Source of the DNA: Gryganskiella cystojenkinii
Lineage: Eukaryota > Mortierellomycota > Mortierellomycetes > Mortierellales > Mortierellaceae
Assembly: GCA_015852425.1 (NCBI GenBank)
Contig: JAAAIG010000534.1
Span: 1 to 27,036 of the forward strand
Length of the DNA stretch: 27,036 nt
Reading direction: 5' to 3'
The number at the start of each line of letters is the position of its first letter. The first letter of the stretch is position 1. Below the pieces are notes generated by a model. That model saw only the letters and a list, made by a program, of their open reading frames with translations, was not told the origin of the DNA and made no database searches. Positions 19,922 through 27,036 of the stretch are shown here, one piece after another. Made by a program: the position numbers and the translations under genes.

Positions 19922-22819
19922 ATGCCCGCGCGCAACGGTGGCGCCAGCAGTTCGCTGCCCTTCTTCAACACAGGAAACACGCCCTCTTCAGTAATCTCAA
20001 GGATCCCTCTACCAAGGGCTTGTCTAAGCCCTCGCATCTTTCTCTCCTGTATCCTCGTCACTTTTACAGTCTCATGGCTCTTACTCTACTCTTCTGCATG
20101 GCTTTCTCTCGGTTCCCCGACCTCAGCAAGCCTAGACAGTGAAGACTGGACATCCCTAGAACAACAACACCTTGGCTCTTCTTCGTCTTCATCCAGTCCC
20201 TCCTCACCAGCGAATTCTCTCACAAAGACCCTTCGATGGCGCAACACGACTTTGGCCTCAACTTTTACTTGTGAGACCATCACAGCTCACAAGACCTCCA
20301 CACCTCCGTTGCGCTCGGGTTTCAATCGCGCAACCGTCTGCACAGTCCAGAACCTTTGCGTGGATGCCGAAAGAGGTATAGCATCCTTTATCGTTTCGAT
20401 CCGATCTGTGTGCACTTTCATGCAAATTGCAAATATGATCTAACGACTCCGCTTATGCTCATCAAAAATCCAAAAAAAGGTGCATGGATCCACCTGGCTT
20501 TTTCCTCAGACTCGGACAGTTTTCCTCAAATTAATGTCGTCTCTGCTGATCCAGCATCGGATGCGTACTTTCGACCAGTCGTTTTGAACGAGTTTCCAGC
20601 AAAGACCTATCGGTTCGTGGATGAGACCATCTTTATCTATAGCAAGGATCCCACCAACAGACGGACCTGGACCCTCAACAACCTCTTGCCGCTTCACAGG
20701 TACAAAAAACAAAAGACTTTTCCCCTTTCATTTTCCTCCCCTGATCTATTTATGTGTTTGTGCATGTGGGAAGAAACTGTTGGAGGCTGTCTACGGAGAC
20801 AGGGAAGAAAACGCATCACTTTCCTGCAAACCTTGTTTTTTATGTCTTTTCTCAACGAGGTTGCACAACAACCAAACAAAGCGAAAGGGTGGAGGAGAGG
20901 ATCGAATATTTATTTGTTCGTCCATTGCTTCAGAACCAGGCTAGTGTCTGATGGAACTTTGAGCAAGCTGAGCTGACCCTTTCTTTGTTTATAAATTTTT
21001 TTAACATAGTATGTGGACTAGGTATGGAGGTACGACATCGTCCTGGTTTATGCGTGTCGCAGGATTAAGAAACAAGGACTACGAACCAAAACTGCAGCTT
21101 CGGAACCAGGATCAGGATCGCAACCTCGAGACGTTACTCCTTGCACCGCATGGAAGAGAGATTGTCCTCGACGGTGGCTCAAAGCCCTTGTCGGAACATC
21201 AAATCCATCCACCCAGCAAGACTTACCCGACTTGTTTCGCCAAGGCCGTGATTGGTCTCCAGTCTCGATGCACTCGCCCCTTTTGTGAAAACTTGGTCGG
21301 AGGAGAAGAATTAACGGTGACATTGCAAAACAAGGTCCTCGAGACGTTGGGCCCAACCATGATTCGATTCCAAAAACCGGATCCGGACATTATTCATCCT
21401 CGACCAGTCATCACCACCGCGGGAAAGGAAACCCCTGTCACGATTGCGCCGGGCGAAATCGTCAAGGGCGAATTCACCCCACGATCTAAGATCAATGTCG
21501 CCCTCCTGGGACGCTATGGCAACACGAGTATCCCAAACATGCAATCACTTGAAAACTCTTTGCTGGACAAAGGGTTTTCAGTCCAGACCATCCATCTCGA
21601 TTACCCTGCCGACATTGGTCTCGCTCAGGCTGCTCAACTTTTTCAAAAACAAAATATTCTAATCGCACCGCAGGGGGATGGACTCGGTTATGCGGACTGG
21701 ATGGAACCCGGATCCGTCGTCGTCTCTATCCTGCCCAGATTCACCCGTTCAAGCAAAATTTACACGGATCGGATGATGGCGTTCGGGAAACGATTGTTTG
21801 CTTGGGATTGTCAGGACGAGGGCTGTGTTCAGGCTGACAGGGATTTGGCGCACGAGTGTATCGAAGCTGTCGAAGCGTCACCGACGTATGCGCCTGAGGA
21901 TATCTCTGCTGCTGATTTCGAGGATTTCGCAAATATGAAGAAGGATTTCCGATCCCAGTCCACAACCTGGAAGGCAATCGCGGATTGCTACACAAAGGAG
22001 GTCAGTCGGAGGATCCATAGTGATGAACTCGTTCGGCTCATCGAGGATCTTGCCAAAGATTTTACGTTTACAGAACCGACCCCACTAGAGTCCCGCCTTG
22101 TTGGAAGAGCGGCTCCTTCCGCAGACGACGAAGACGATGATGATGAGGTCGACGTCGATGGCTTTGTCGAGATTGAGAACCCTGATGAGGGGGACGAGGA
22201 AGCTGATGATGACTCGACGGAAGAGGACGATGAAAATGGTGACCCCTCAGAATCTGTCGAGGATCTTGACAAGGAGGGCGTTGTGCGGATACAGGATGAC
22301 AAAGTTGATGGTCAAGAAAAGGAGGATGAGGAATCCAATTTGGAGGATATCAATGCTCATGAGTACGACGAGCCCGCAACGGAGGACAAGTCGATCGAGG
22401 ATAAGAACCCGTCTGGAGAAACCACTGGGCTCACGCCTTCAAACACGGTCCACGTCCCCGTGCCACCGGACTCTCCGAAGGATGTCCCTCCCAAGACGCC
22501 TATCACGCTGCCATTGCCAATCAAGGACCAGCAGCAGCAACAAGTACGGCAACCACCCAAGGGCAGGACCAACGATCATGCGTACCCGTCTCTCGATTTC
22601 GTCGAGTTTTGTAAACGAGGTCTCTGCTGTGGTTCCGCTAAAAGCACTCAACCTGTGGGAGCCACAGGAGCCAAGGGTCTGACCCCATGTGCGACCAGTA
22701 TGTCGACCGTGGTCTTTAGTTCCAAGGGTGTCTGGAATCAAGAGGACGATACGATGACGGTCCAAGAGACCCAAGCAATGGTCTGGCAAGTGGACCTAGG
22801 TCGGTCGCTAGCGCACTGA
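19922..22819 (+). CDS. GT61-like glycosyltransferase, type II membrane protein, three exons
   Basis: Exons 19922-20375, 20480-20699 and 21010-22819 join to 827 residues. The first intron has a CTAAC branch-site match near 20440. A single transmembrane anchor spans about residues 39-63, followed by a Ser-rich stem, as in Golgi glycosyltransferases. The lumenal part has the conserved-looking cysteines of CTVQNLCVD and a C-terminal core with INVALLGRYGN, FSVQTIHLDY and IAPQGDGLGYADWMEPGSVVVSILP. That last motif matches the HGAGL region of GT61 (EOGT and xylosyltransferase relatives), with Gln in place of His. Residues about 596-685 are a long Asp/Glu-rich segment, then a Cys-containing tail (FCKRGLCCG). 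The donor is probably a UDP-sugar; acceptor unknown. The third-exon acceptor is uncertain: an AG 12 nt further on also keeps the frame. Confidence 0.78.
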
Positions 22820-23196
22820 AGGAACCAGGCGCAGGATGAATTTCTCTCCGCGGGTGGTGCATGATCATGACTAGCACAAGGACGCATAGCCCAGTGAACA
22901 ATAGCCCGATAGCCCAAATTTTGTTAGATCGTTGCACCTTGTAAAATACAAACTTTTTTTATTGCACGTTTTCCGCTGGGAACGGGAAAAACAGATGATG
23001 CAGTAAGCGGTGCATCAGCCAACAAACAGGATTGTTTTCTGCTTGTGCTCTCAGTTTTTTTTTTTTTTTTTGGCTGCTGGTTGTTTTTCTTTTCTTTCAT
23101 TTCCATTCATTCCATTCACAACCGCTCCGTTCATCACCACCTCCGACAAATATACCCCCCTCCACCCCAAGTTCCTCCGAATTAGAACAAAACACC
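22820..23196. other. Intergenic: GT61 3' region and proton channel leader
   Basis: No gene seen. It contains a T17 run (23055-23071) followed by a CT-rich leader that runs to the proton channel ATG. I see no canonical AATAAA for the GT61 gene. Confidence 0.55.
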
Positions 23197-23844
23197 ATGG
23201 CACAACAGTCTTCTTATGGAGCGATCCCAACCACAGACGAGAACCGACCCTTGAACGCTGACCAAGAAGACTCCTCCGCGCTCACCAGATCGCGTCACGA
23301 GATTGGAGAACTCATCGAGTCGAAAAAGGCCCATGTAGTCATTCTCACCCTCACCGCGCTGGATGTTCTCCTCGTCATCCTTCAAATCTCTGCCACGCTT
23401 CTCCATCTCGATCATTCCAAGGAATCCGAAGGGATCCTCGAACTCTTTGCGCATGCCTCTCTCGCCATCGTTTCCTTTTTCGTGGTTGAAATCATTCTCA
23501 AGGTCTACGCTTTTGGTCCGTCTTACTTTTGGGGCTCGACCCAGCATGGGTACTTGCACCTGGCCGATGCCGTGATTATTATTATCTCGTTCCTGTTGGA
23601 GGTCTTCCTCAAGGGTGCTGAACAAGAATTGGGTTCGCTCCTGATTATCTTCCGTTTGTGGCGTCTGATCAAGTTGACGGGTACTGTCGCGATCGAGACG
23701 GCAGAACATCAACAGGATCAACTCGCACAGCTAGAGACAAAAATCAAACAGTTGGAGGCCCTGGTCAAGGACCTGCAAGGTCAACTCGAAGAATCCAAGA
23801 CCGAAGTAACGAAACTTCGGGCTCACACCGTCGACCAAGTTTAA
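23197..23844 (+). CDS. Voltage-gated proton channel, Hv1 family
   Basis: This intronless gene encodes 215 residues from an ATG in ideal context (ACACCATGG). Four membrane segments form a lone voltage-sensor domain with no separate pore: S1 about 46-69, S2 about 80-106, S3 about 119-139, S4 about 145-163. D56 in S1 (TALDVLLVI) aligns with the selectivity-filter aspartate D112 of human Hv1. E98 and K102 (FFVVEIILK) and D124 (LADAVIIIISF) match the S2/S3 charge pairs. S4 reads FRLWRLIKL, so the three gating positions are R153, R156 and K159, with the RLWR signature kept. A C-terminal coiled coil (about 168-210) should dimerise the channel. The protein would extrude protons across the plasma membrane during depolarisation or cytosolic acidification. 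The histidine of the S3-S4 zinc site is missing. Confidence 0.93.
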   Translation: MAQQSSYGAIPTTDENRPLNADQEDSSALTRSRHEIGELIESKKAHVVILTLTALDVLLVILQISATLLHLDHSKESEGILELFAHASLAIVSFFVVEIILKVYAFGPSYFWGSTQHGYLHLADAVIIIISFLLEVFLKGAEQELGSLLIIFRLWRLIKLTGTVAIETAEHQQDQLAQLETKIKQLEALVKDLQGQLEESKTEVTKLRAHTVDQV

Positions 23845-23965
23845 CCCCAACTTCCTCCTCTCCACTTCCACAGTCGTTTGGCACTTTGTTTTGGCATATC
23901 CCTTCAATCCTGTTCAAGATACCAAATCCGAAAAAGAAAAACATTCATTATAACATTGACCAACA

Positions 23966-23971
23966 AATAAA
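23966..23971 (+). terminator. AATAAA poly(A) signal of the proton channel gene
   Basis: It lies 122 bases after the channel's stop codon and only 15 bases before the stop codon of the convergent zinc-finger-like gene, so cleavage would fall around the end of that gene. Confidence 0.6.
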
Positions 23972-23985
23972 ATGGACTCATTCGA

Positions 23986-24642
23986 CTAATTTTCGGCCTT
24001 AGTTATGACTTTGTCTTCGCCTCGTTTTCTAGCAATAGGCCCGTGAATATTAGGAGAGGAGCCTTGAGGAACGGTGCCAGGGACAATATGTTGGAGGAGA
24101 TCAGACTTCAAAGCATCTAATGCTGCTATGATTCGATCTTCCGATTCTTTTTGTTGTTGGAGGAGACGATTGATAGCTTGTATGATGTCGTTCGCTGGAA
24201 CGGTAGCCCGAGTAATAGGTGCGGCACGATCGGTACTCGGCGCTTTTTCGGTTCCCTCTCCGCGCTCAGAATCATGAGCAGAACCGGTATTTGTTGGGCC
24301 GTCTGTCACCTCTGACATGCCTGTGAGCGTGAAACCAGGAATGGCAGAAGGTATGCCAGTCTTGCTACAACGGATCTTGTAGTGCCTGGTGAGAGCATCC
24401 CTCGTCCAATACCTCTTTTTGCAATGACAGGAAAATGCCATATCATAGTCAGCACGTCGTTCAAAAAGAACACCAACTGAAAGATGCGTGTTCAAAACGC
24501 GAACAGGAACTGTTGAGTGGGATCGTAAAAGGTGAATGTTTTCCTTTCTTGTAAGCGGCCCAGGCTGGAGTCCTTCACGGATTGCTGCTCGCTTTTCAAG
24601 AACACCTTGGAGACAGTGGTTGAATTTGCAGGTAGGGGGCAT
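23986..24642 (-). CDS. Small zinc-finger-like protein with C-terminal helix
   Basis: This intronless gene encodes 218 residues from the ATG at 24642. A finger-like motif lies at about residues 70-92: C-x-C, then KKRYWTRDALTRH, then five residues and C. This keeps the aromatic, Leu and first His of a C2H2 finger, but with a tight C-x-C start and Cys as the last ligand. An earlier stretch (CKFNHC, then RKENIHLLRSH) may be another finger with long spacing. After a polar linker, about residues 150-190 form a predicted helix (INRLLQQQKESEDRIIAALDALKSDLL) that could self-associate. Nucleic-acid binding or transcriptional control is an inference only. An ATG at 24723 would add a poly-proline stretch from the homopolymer, but it lies only five bases downstream of the TATA box, so I reject it. 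Confidence 0.6.
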   Translation of the reverse strand: MPPTCKFNHCLQGVLEKRAAIREGLQPGPLTRKENIHLLRSHSTVPVRVLNTHLSVGVLFERRADYDMAFSCHCKKRYWTRDALTRHYKIRCSKTGIPSAIPGFTLTGMSEVTDGPTNTGSAHDSERGEGTEKAPSTDRAAPITRATVPANDIIQAINRLLQQQKESEDRIIAALDALKSDLLQHIVPGTVPQGSSPNIHGPIARKRGEDKVITKAEN

Positions 24643-24692
24643 GGCAAATTGGATGTGTAAGGATAAGGTGAGGTGGAGTACGAGAGTGAAAA

Positions 24693-24715
24693 GGGGGGGG
24701 GGGGGGGGGGGGGGG
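24693..24715. repeat. Homopolymer G23 (C23 in the sense of the zinc-finger gene)
   Basis: Twenty-three uninterrupted G on the plus strand. It lies 12 bases downstream of a TATA box and 50 bases upstream of the ATG of the minus-strand gene, so the expected transcription start falls within or next to it. Assembly length error is possible in such a run. Confidence 0.85.
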
Positions 24716-24727
24716 TTCCTCATGCTC

Positions 24728-24735
24728 TTTTTATA
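24728..24735 (-). promoter_or_regulatory. TATA box of the zinc-finger-like gene
   Basis: TATAAAAA on the minus strand, about 86 bases upstream of the chosen ATG. A start about 30 bases downstream would fall near 24695-24705, inside the homopolymer. Confidence 0.55.
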
Positions 24736-24773
24736 CAGATTTTTATTGCGAGCCCCACAAAAAAAGTAATGAA

Positions 24774-24974
24774 CGAGCGGACAAGCAAACGAACAAAACA
24801 GGTGTATCCGGTTATTGAACTGGGATCATGCGTCGACCTGCAGATGCAGAAGGGTCGGGAAAATGGCGCAAGCGAGAAGAGAAGTGCAGCATGCAGTGTT
24901 TCTCTCAGAACTTGCCAAAAAAAAAAAAAATGCAGTGAACAGTGCACGAGCATTTCATCGAGCGGACAAGCAAA
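24774..24974 (+). repeat. Two identical 16-bp direct repeats 185 bp apart
   Basis: CGAGCGGACAAGCAAA occurs exactly at 24774-24789 and 24959-24974. The flanks are unrelated. The stretch 24736-25198 between the zinc-finger promoter and the BAG gene's 3' end otherwise shows no gene, only an A14 run near 24917-24930. Confidence 0.6.
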
Positions 24975-25198
24975 TCACATGCATTCGATTGCTGGCCTCT
25001 CACGCTGCCAGGAAGAGTCTCTGTTACCTGTCTGTTGCTCTGTCTATTTCGACCTGCAAAGGTCCCTGCATTCGCCACAGTCGCTCAGGTTAGTCATTCA
25101 TCATTGGCGATGTCTCTCGCCACTTCAAGAAGCTCATAAATATTTAAAGATCGTCAAAGCAGAGTAGGGTAGCGAACAAGTATATTTTTTTGTGGTAT

Positions 25199-25204
25199 TT
25201 TATT
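25199..25204 (-). terminator. AATAAA poly(A) signal of the BAG-domain gene
   Basis: AATAAA in the sense of the gene, about 80 bases after its stop codon. Confidence 0.6.
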
Positions 25205-25283
25205 TACACAAGCTGAATGGTATGATACAAAAACATGATTATGAGAAAAGAGATATGTGTGATTCGGTATATGCTTTTTTTTT

Positions 25284-27036
25284 TTAGTTCACGAGGACCA
25301 GCTCAAAGTCATGGTCATCATTCTCGGGTCGGATCAAACTCAAAGCTGCATCGACAATCAGATCAAAGGGATCGTCCGACTTAGTTGAAGTAGAGGACTC
25401 GGCGGCTTTGGTAGTCACAGAGGCGGGAGAAGTGGTCTCTTCAGCCGGCTCGGCCATCTCATGGTCCTCAGACTCGGACTCGGATCCGGATTCGGTTGCG
25501 GAGGCCAACTCAGGTTCGGTTGCTTCAGCTTCAACTTCGACTTGAATGGGCTCAGCTTCCTTAGTCTTGTGGGTCTCGATGACAGCAGAGGCAGATTCAA
25601 CGGCGGATTCGGTAGCAGTGGCTTCCTCGACGGGCTTGTCCTCATCAATGGGCTCGGAGTCGACAGTTTGTTCCTTCTTGGCGGTAGTGTCTTCGGTAGT
25701 GATATCAGGCAAGGACTCAATATCCGAGAAAACATCGAGCTCCTCAACCTCAGACTCGACTTCGGCAGACTCAGACTCGACAGCCTCAGAGGTGGATTCA
25801 ATGGCGGCAGTAACAGCAGGGGCAAGAGTAGGTGTAGAAACCTTGACACGGTTCTTGAACTCGTCAACAAGATCCAAAAGACCCTGAGACTTCTTGATCA
25901 ATTCCTTTCTGCGCGCACGAACCGAGAGATCACCATCGCTCATGACGGCATCGATCTTGACCATGGCCCGAGTCAAGTTCTCCTCGGTCTGAAGGACCAA
26001 CTTATTGGCATGCTCTCCTGCAACGATCTCGTTCAGTTCCCGGGACAAGTCGTCGAGAGTAGATTCGATTTGGTTCAATTCAGAGTGCTTTTCCTGAAGG
26101 GTTTGCTGTTGTTCTGTCTGGCGTTGCTGACGTTCACGAAGAATATCAGTGGCTCGGAGCTCGGGCGAAGAGTGAGTCGAAGCATGGGCGGAAGAAGAAG
26201 CCGTGTTCTTGACAGCAGGGGTGGGAGAAGCAGTGGCGGTAGTGGCAGTAGTGGCGGGAGTAGAGGAGGTAGGAGCTGAGGCGGCACGAGTGGTATGAGC
26301 AGCATGGGTCGAATCGATTTGAGCACCGAGGGCAGCCTCGACCATAGCCTTGATATCGGGGAAAGTCAAGAAGTAGTTGCCGATCATATCCTCATCATCA
26401 TTCTGAGCAGCGGCCTTCTTAGCCTGCTGTTGCTGTTCCTTGAGCTTCAACTCCTTGGCCTCGCGTTCTCTCTTGGCTTGTTCAGCCTTCTGGGCCTGCT
26501 CAGCGGCGGCCTTCTTTTGTCTCTGTTGCTCAATCTGTTTTTGCTTCTGCTCTTGGTAGAACTGACGACGCTTGTTGGGGTGGTTCTCGTCCTGGGTAGA
26601 CTGCTGACGCTTGAGTTGGTGCTGGGGGAAGAAGATGGCGTTTAAGAGAGCGGCCAAGGCATCTTCGCTCTCCTCATCCTCATCCTCTTGCTCGGCTTCG
26701 GCGATGACGGCGTTTTTGCGGGCGACGGCCTCAAGAGCGAGTTGGCGTTGGCGCTGCTGCTGGATCTTTTGACGCTGAATAGCCTGAGCCTTGGCCTTGG
26801 TCTGCTGGGCAGCAATAGCGGCTCGGCGTTGTCGTTCTTGCTCCTCCTGGATGTGTTGAATGAAAAGATGCTCGAGAGCAGCTTGTTTACGTTGTTCTTG
26901 CAGCTGTTGCTGCTTCTTTTGACGGCGGATGGCCTCTTGCTCCGCTTCGTACTGCGCCTGGGCGTGGGCACGGGCAAGACGACGTTGCTGTTGATGAGCC
27001 AATTCCTGATCAATCAATTGTTGTTGACGACGTTCA
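25284..27036 (-). CDS. BAG-domain protein, Hsp70 co-chaperone (5' truncated by window)
   Basis: The frame is open to the right edge with no ATG near it, so the N-terminus lies outside; 583 complete codons plus the stop are visible. The outer half is a long Gln/Lys/Glu/Ala-rich coiled coil. A short hydrophobic block (DALAALLNAIFF) and another (NYFLTFPDIKAMVEAAL) interrupt it. A Ser/Thr/Ala-rich linker leads to a BAG domain at about 25848-26145, whose third-helix signature reads AMVKIDAVMSDGD, then RARRKELIKKSQGLLDLVD. BAG domains bind the Hsp70 ATPase domain and trigger nucleotide exchange. An acidic Ser/Glu-rich stretch follows, and the protein ends in a hydrophobic/acidic tail (FDLIVDAALSLIRPEN, then FELVLVN). 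The role is probably cytosolic chaperone regulation. Subfamily is uncertain because the start is missing. Confidence 0.82.
   Translation of the reverse strand, partial: ERRQQQLIDQELAHQQQRRLARAHAQAQYEAEQEAIRRQKKQQQLQEQRKQAALEHLFIQHIQEEQERQRRAAIAAQQTKAKAQAIQRQKIQQQRQRQLALEAVARKNAVIAEAEQEDEDEESEDALAALLNAIFFPQHQLKRQQSTQDENHPNKRRQFYQEQKQKQIEQQRQKKAAAEQAQKAEQAKREREAKELKLKEQQQQAKKAAAQNDDEDMIGNYFLTFPDIKAMVEAALGAQIDSTHAAHTTRAASAPTSSTPATTATTATASPTPAVKNTASSSAHASTHSSPELRATDILRERQQRQTEQQQTLQEKHSELNQIESTLDDLSRELNEIVAGEHANKLVLQTEENLTRAMVKIDAVMSDGDLSVRARRKELIKKSQGLLDLVDEFKNRVKVSTPTLAPAVTAAIESTSEAVESESAEVESEVEELDVFSDIESLPDITTEDTTAKKEQTVDSEPIDEDKPVEEATATESAVESASAVIETHKTKEAEPIQVEVEAEATEPELASATESGSESESEDHEMAEPAEETTSPASVTTKAAESSTSTKSDDPFDLIVDAALSLIRPENDDHDFELVLVN

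Noticed and set aside
22098..22682. Plus-strand open frame rich in Arg, Met and Thr
   Set aside because: A shadow of the acidic GAY/GAR codons of the GT61 gene in another frame.
23032..23196. Upstream extension of the proton channel frame
   Set aside because: It would begin at a TTG and translate the T17 tract as polyphenylalanine. The ATG at 23197 has an ideal context.
24643..24723. ATG at 24723 giving a poly-proline N-terminus
   Set aside because: Only five bases after the TATA box, so it should not be in the mRNA.
24830..24845. GTCGACCTGCAG, identical to part of a common cloning-vector polylinker
   Set aside because: Only 12 bases match and the flanks diverge at once from vector sequence, so chance is the simpler explanation.
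25461..26279. Long plus-strand open frame of 272 residues
   Set aside because: It is antisense to the repetitive BAG gene. Its Gly/Leu/Ser-rich translation is a by-product of the biased codons on the real strand.

Overview
The window reads as nuclear DNA of a filamentous, probably early-diverging fungus (Mortierellaceae-like Mucoromycota is my best guess, not proven). The reasons are dense genes with short GT-AG introns, CT-rich leaders before the ATG codons, AATAAA-type poly(A) signals, and a tandem family of F-box/leucine-rich proteins. I see no bacterial operons, tRNA or rRNA genes, or CRISPR arrays.

Layout, left to right. (1) 1-931 has no intact gene, only a possible decayed minus-strand coding remnant. 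(2) 932-2947 (-) is a RING-finger protein. Between it and the next gene lies a roughly 530-bp segment bounded by near-perfect 35/36-nt inverted repeats (3221-3750), with nine copies of one heptamer; it may be a MITE. (3) 3809-10901 (-) holds three intronless F-box paralogues in tandem. (4) 11473-15711 (-) is DNA polymerase lambda in seven exons, with a BRCT domain and a very long disordered N-terminus. (5) 16386-19420 (-) is phosphoglucomutase in six exons, with the catalytic serine on a 36-nt exon. (6) 19922-22819 (+) is a GT61-like type II membrane glycosyltransferase in three exons, divergent from phosphoglucomutase across a 501-bp shared upstream region. (7) 23197-23844 (+) is a voltage-gated proton channel (Hv1 family). 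(8) 23986-24642 (-) is a small zinc-finger-like protein whose core promoter contains a 23-base homopolymer. (9) 25284 to the right edge (-) is a BAG-domain protein, cut off at its 5' end by the window.

Most genes are unrelated housekeeping functions: DNA repair, sugar-phosphate metabolism, glycosylation, proton export, Hsp70 co-chaperone and ubiquitin-linked proteins. Links suggested by the layout are the F-box array (probable substrate receptors of SCF ubiquitin ligases diversifying by tandem duplication), a RING protein next to that array, and the divergent phosphoglucomutase/GT61 pair (glucose-1-phosphate supply beside a sugar-nucleotide-using enzyme). The items I find most worth following are the inverted-repeat heptamer element, the proton channel with altered voltage-sensor and zinc-site residues, the catalytic micro-exon of phosphoglucomutase, and the homopolymer at a predicted transcription start. 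All exon structures were deduced by hand from splice signals, reading frame and family motifs.
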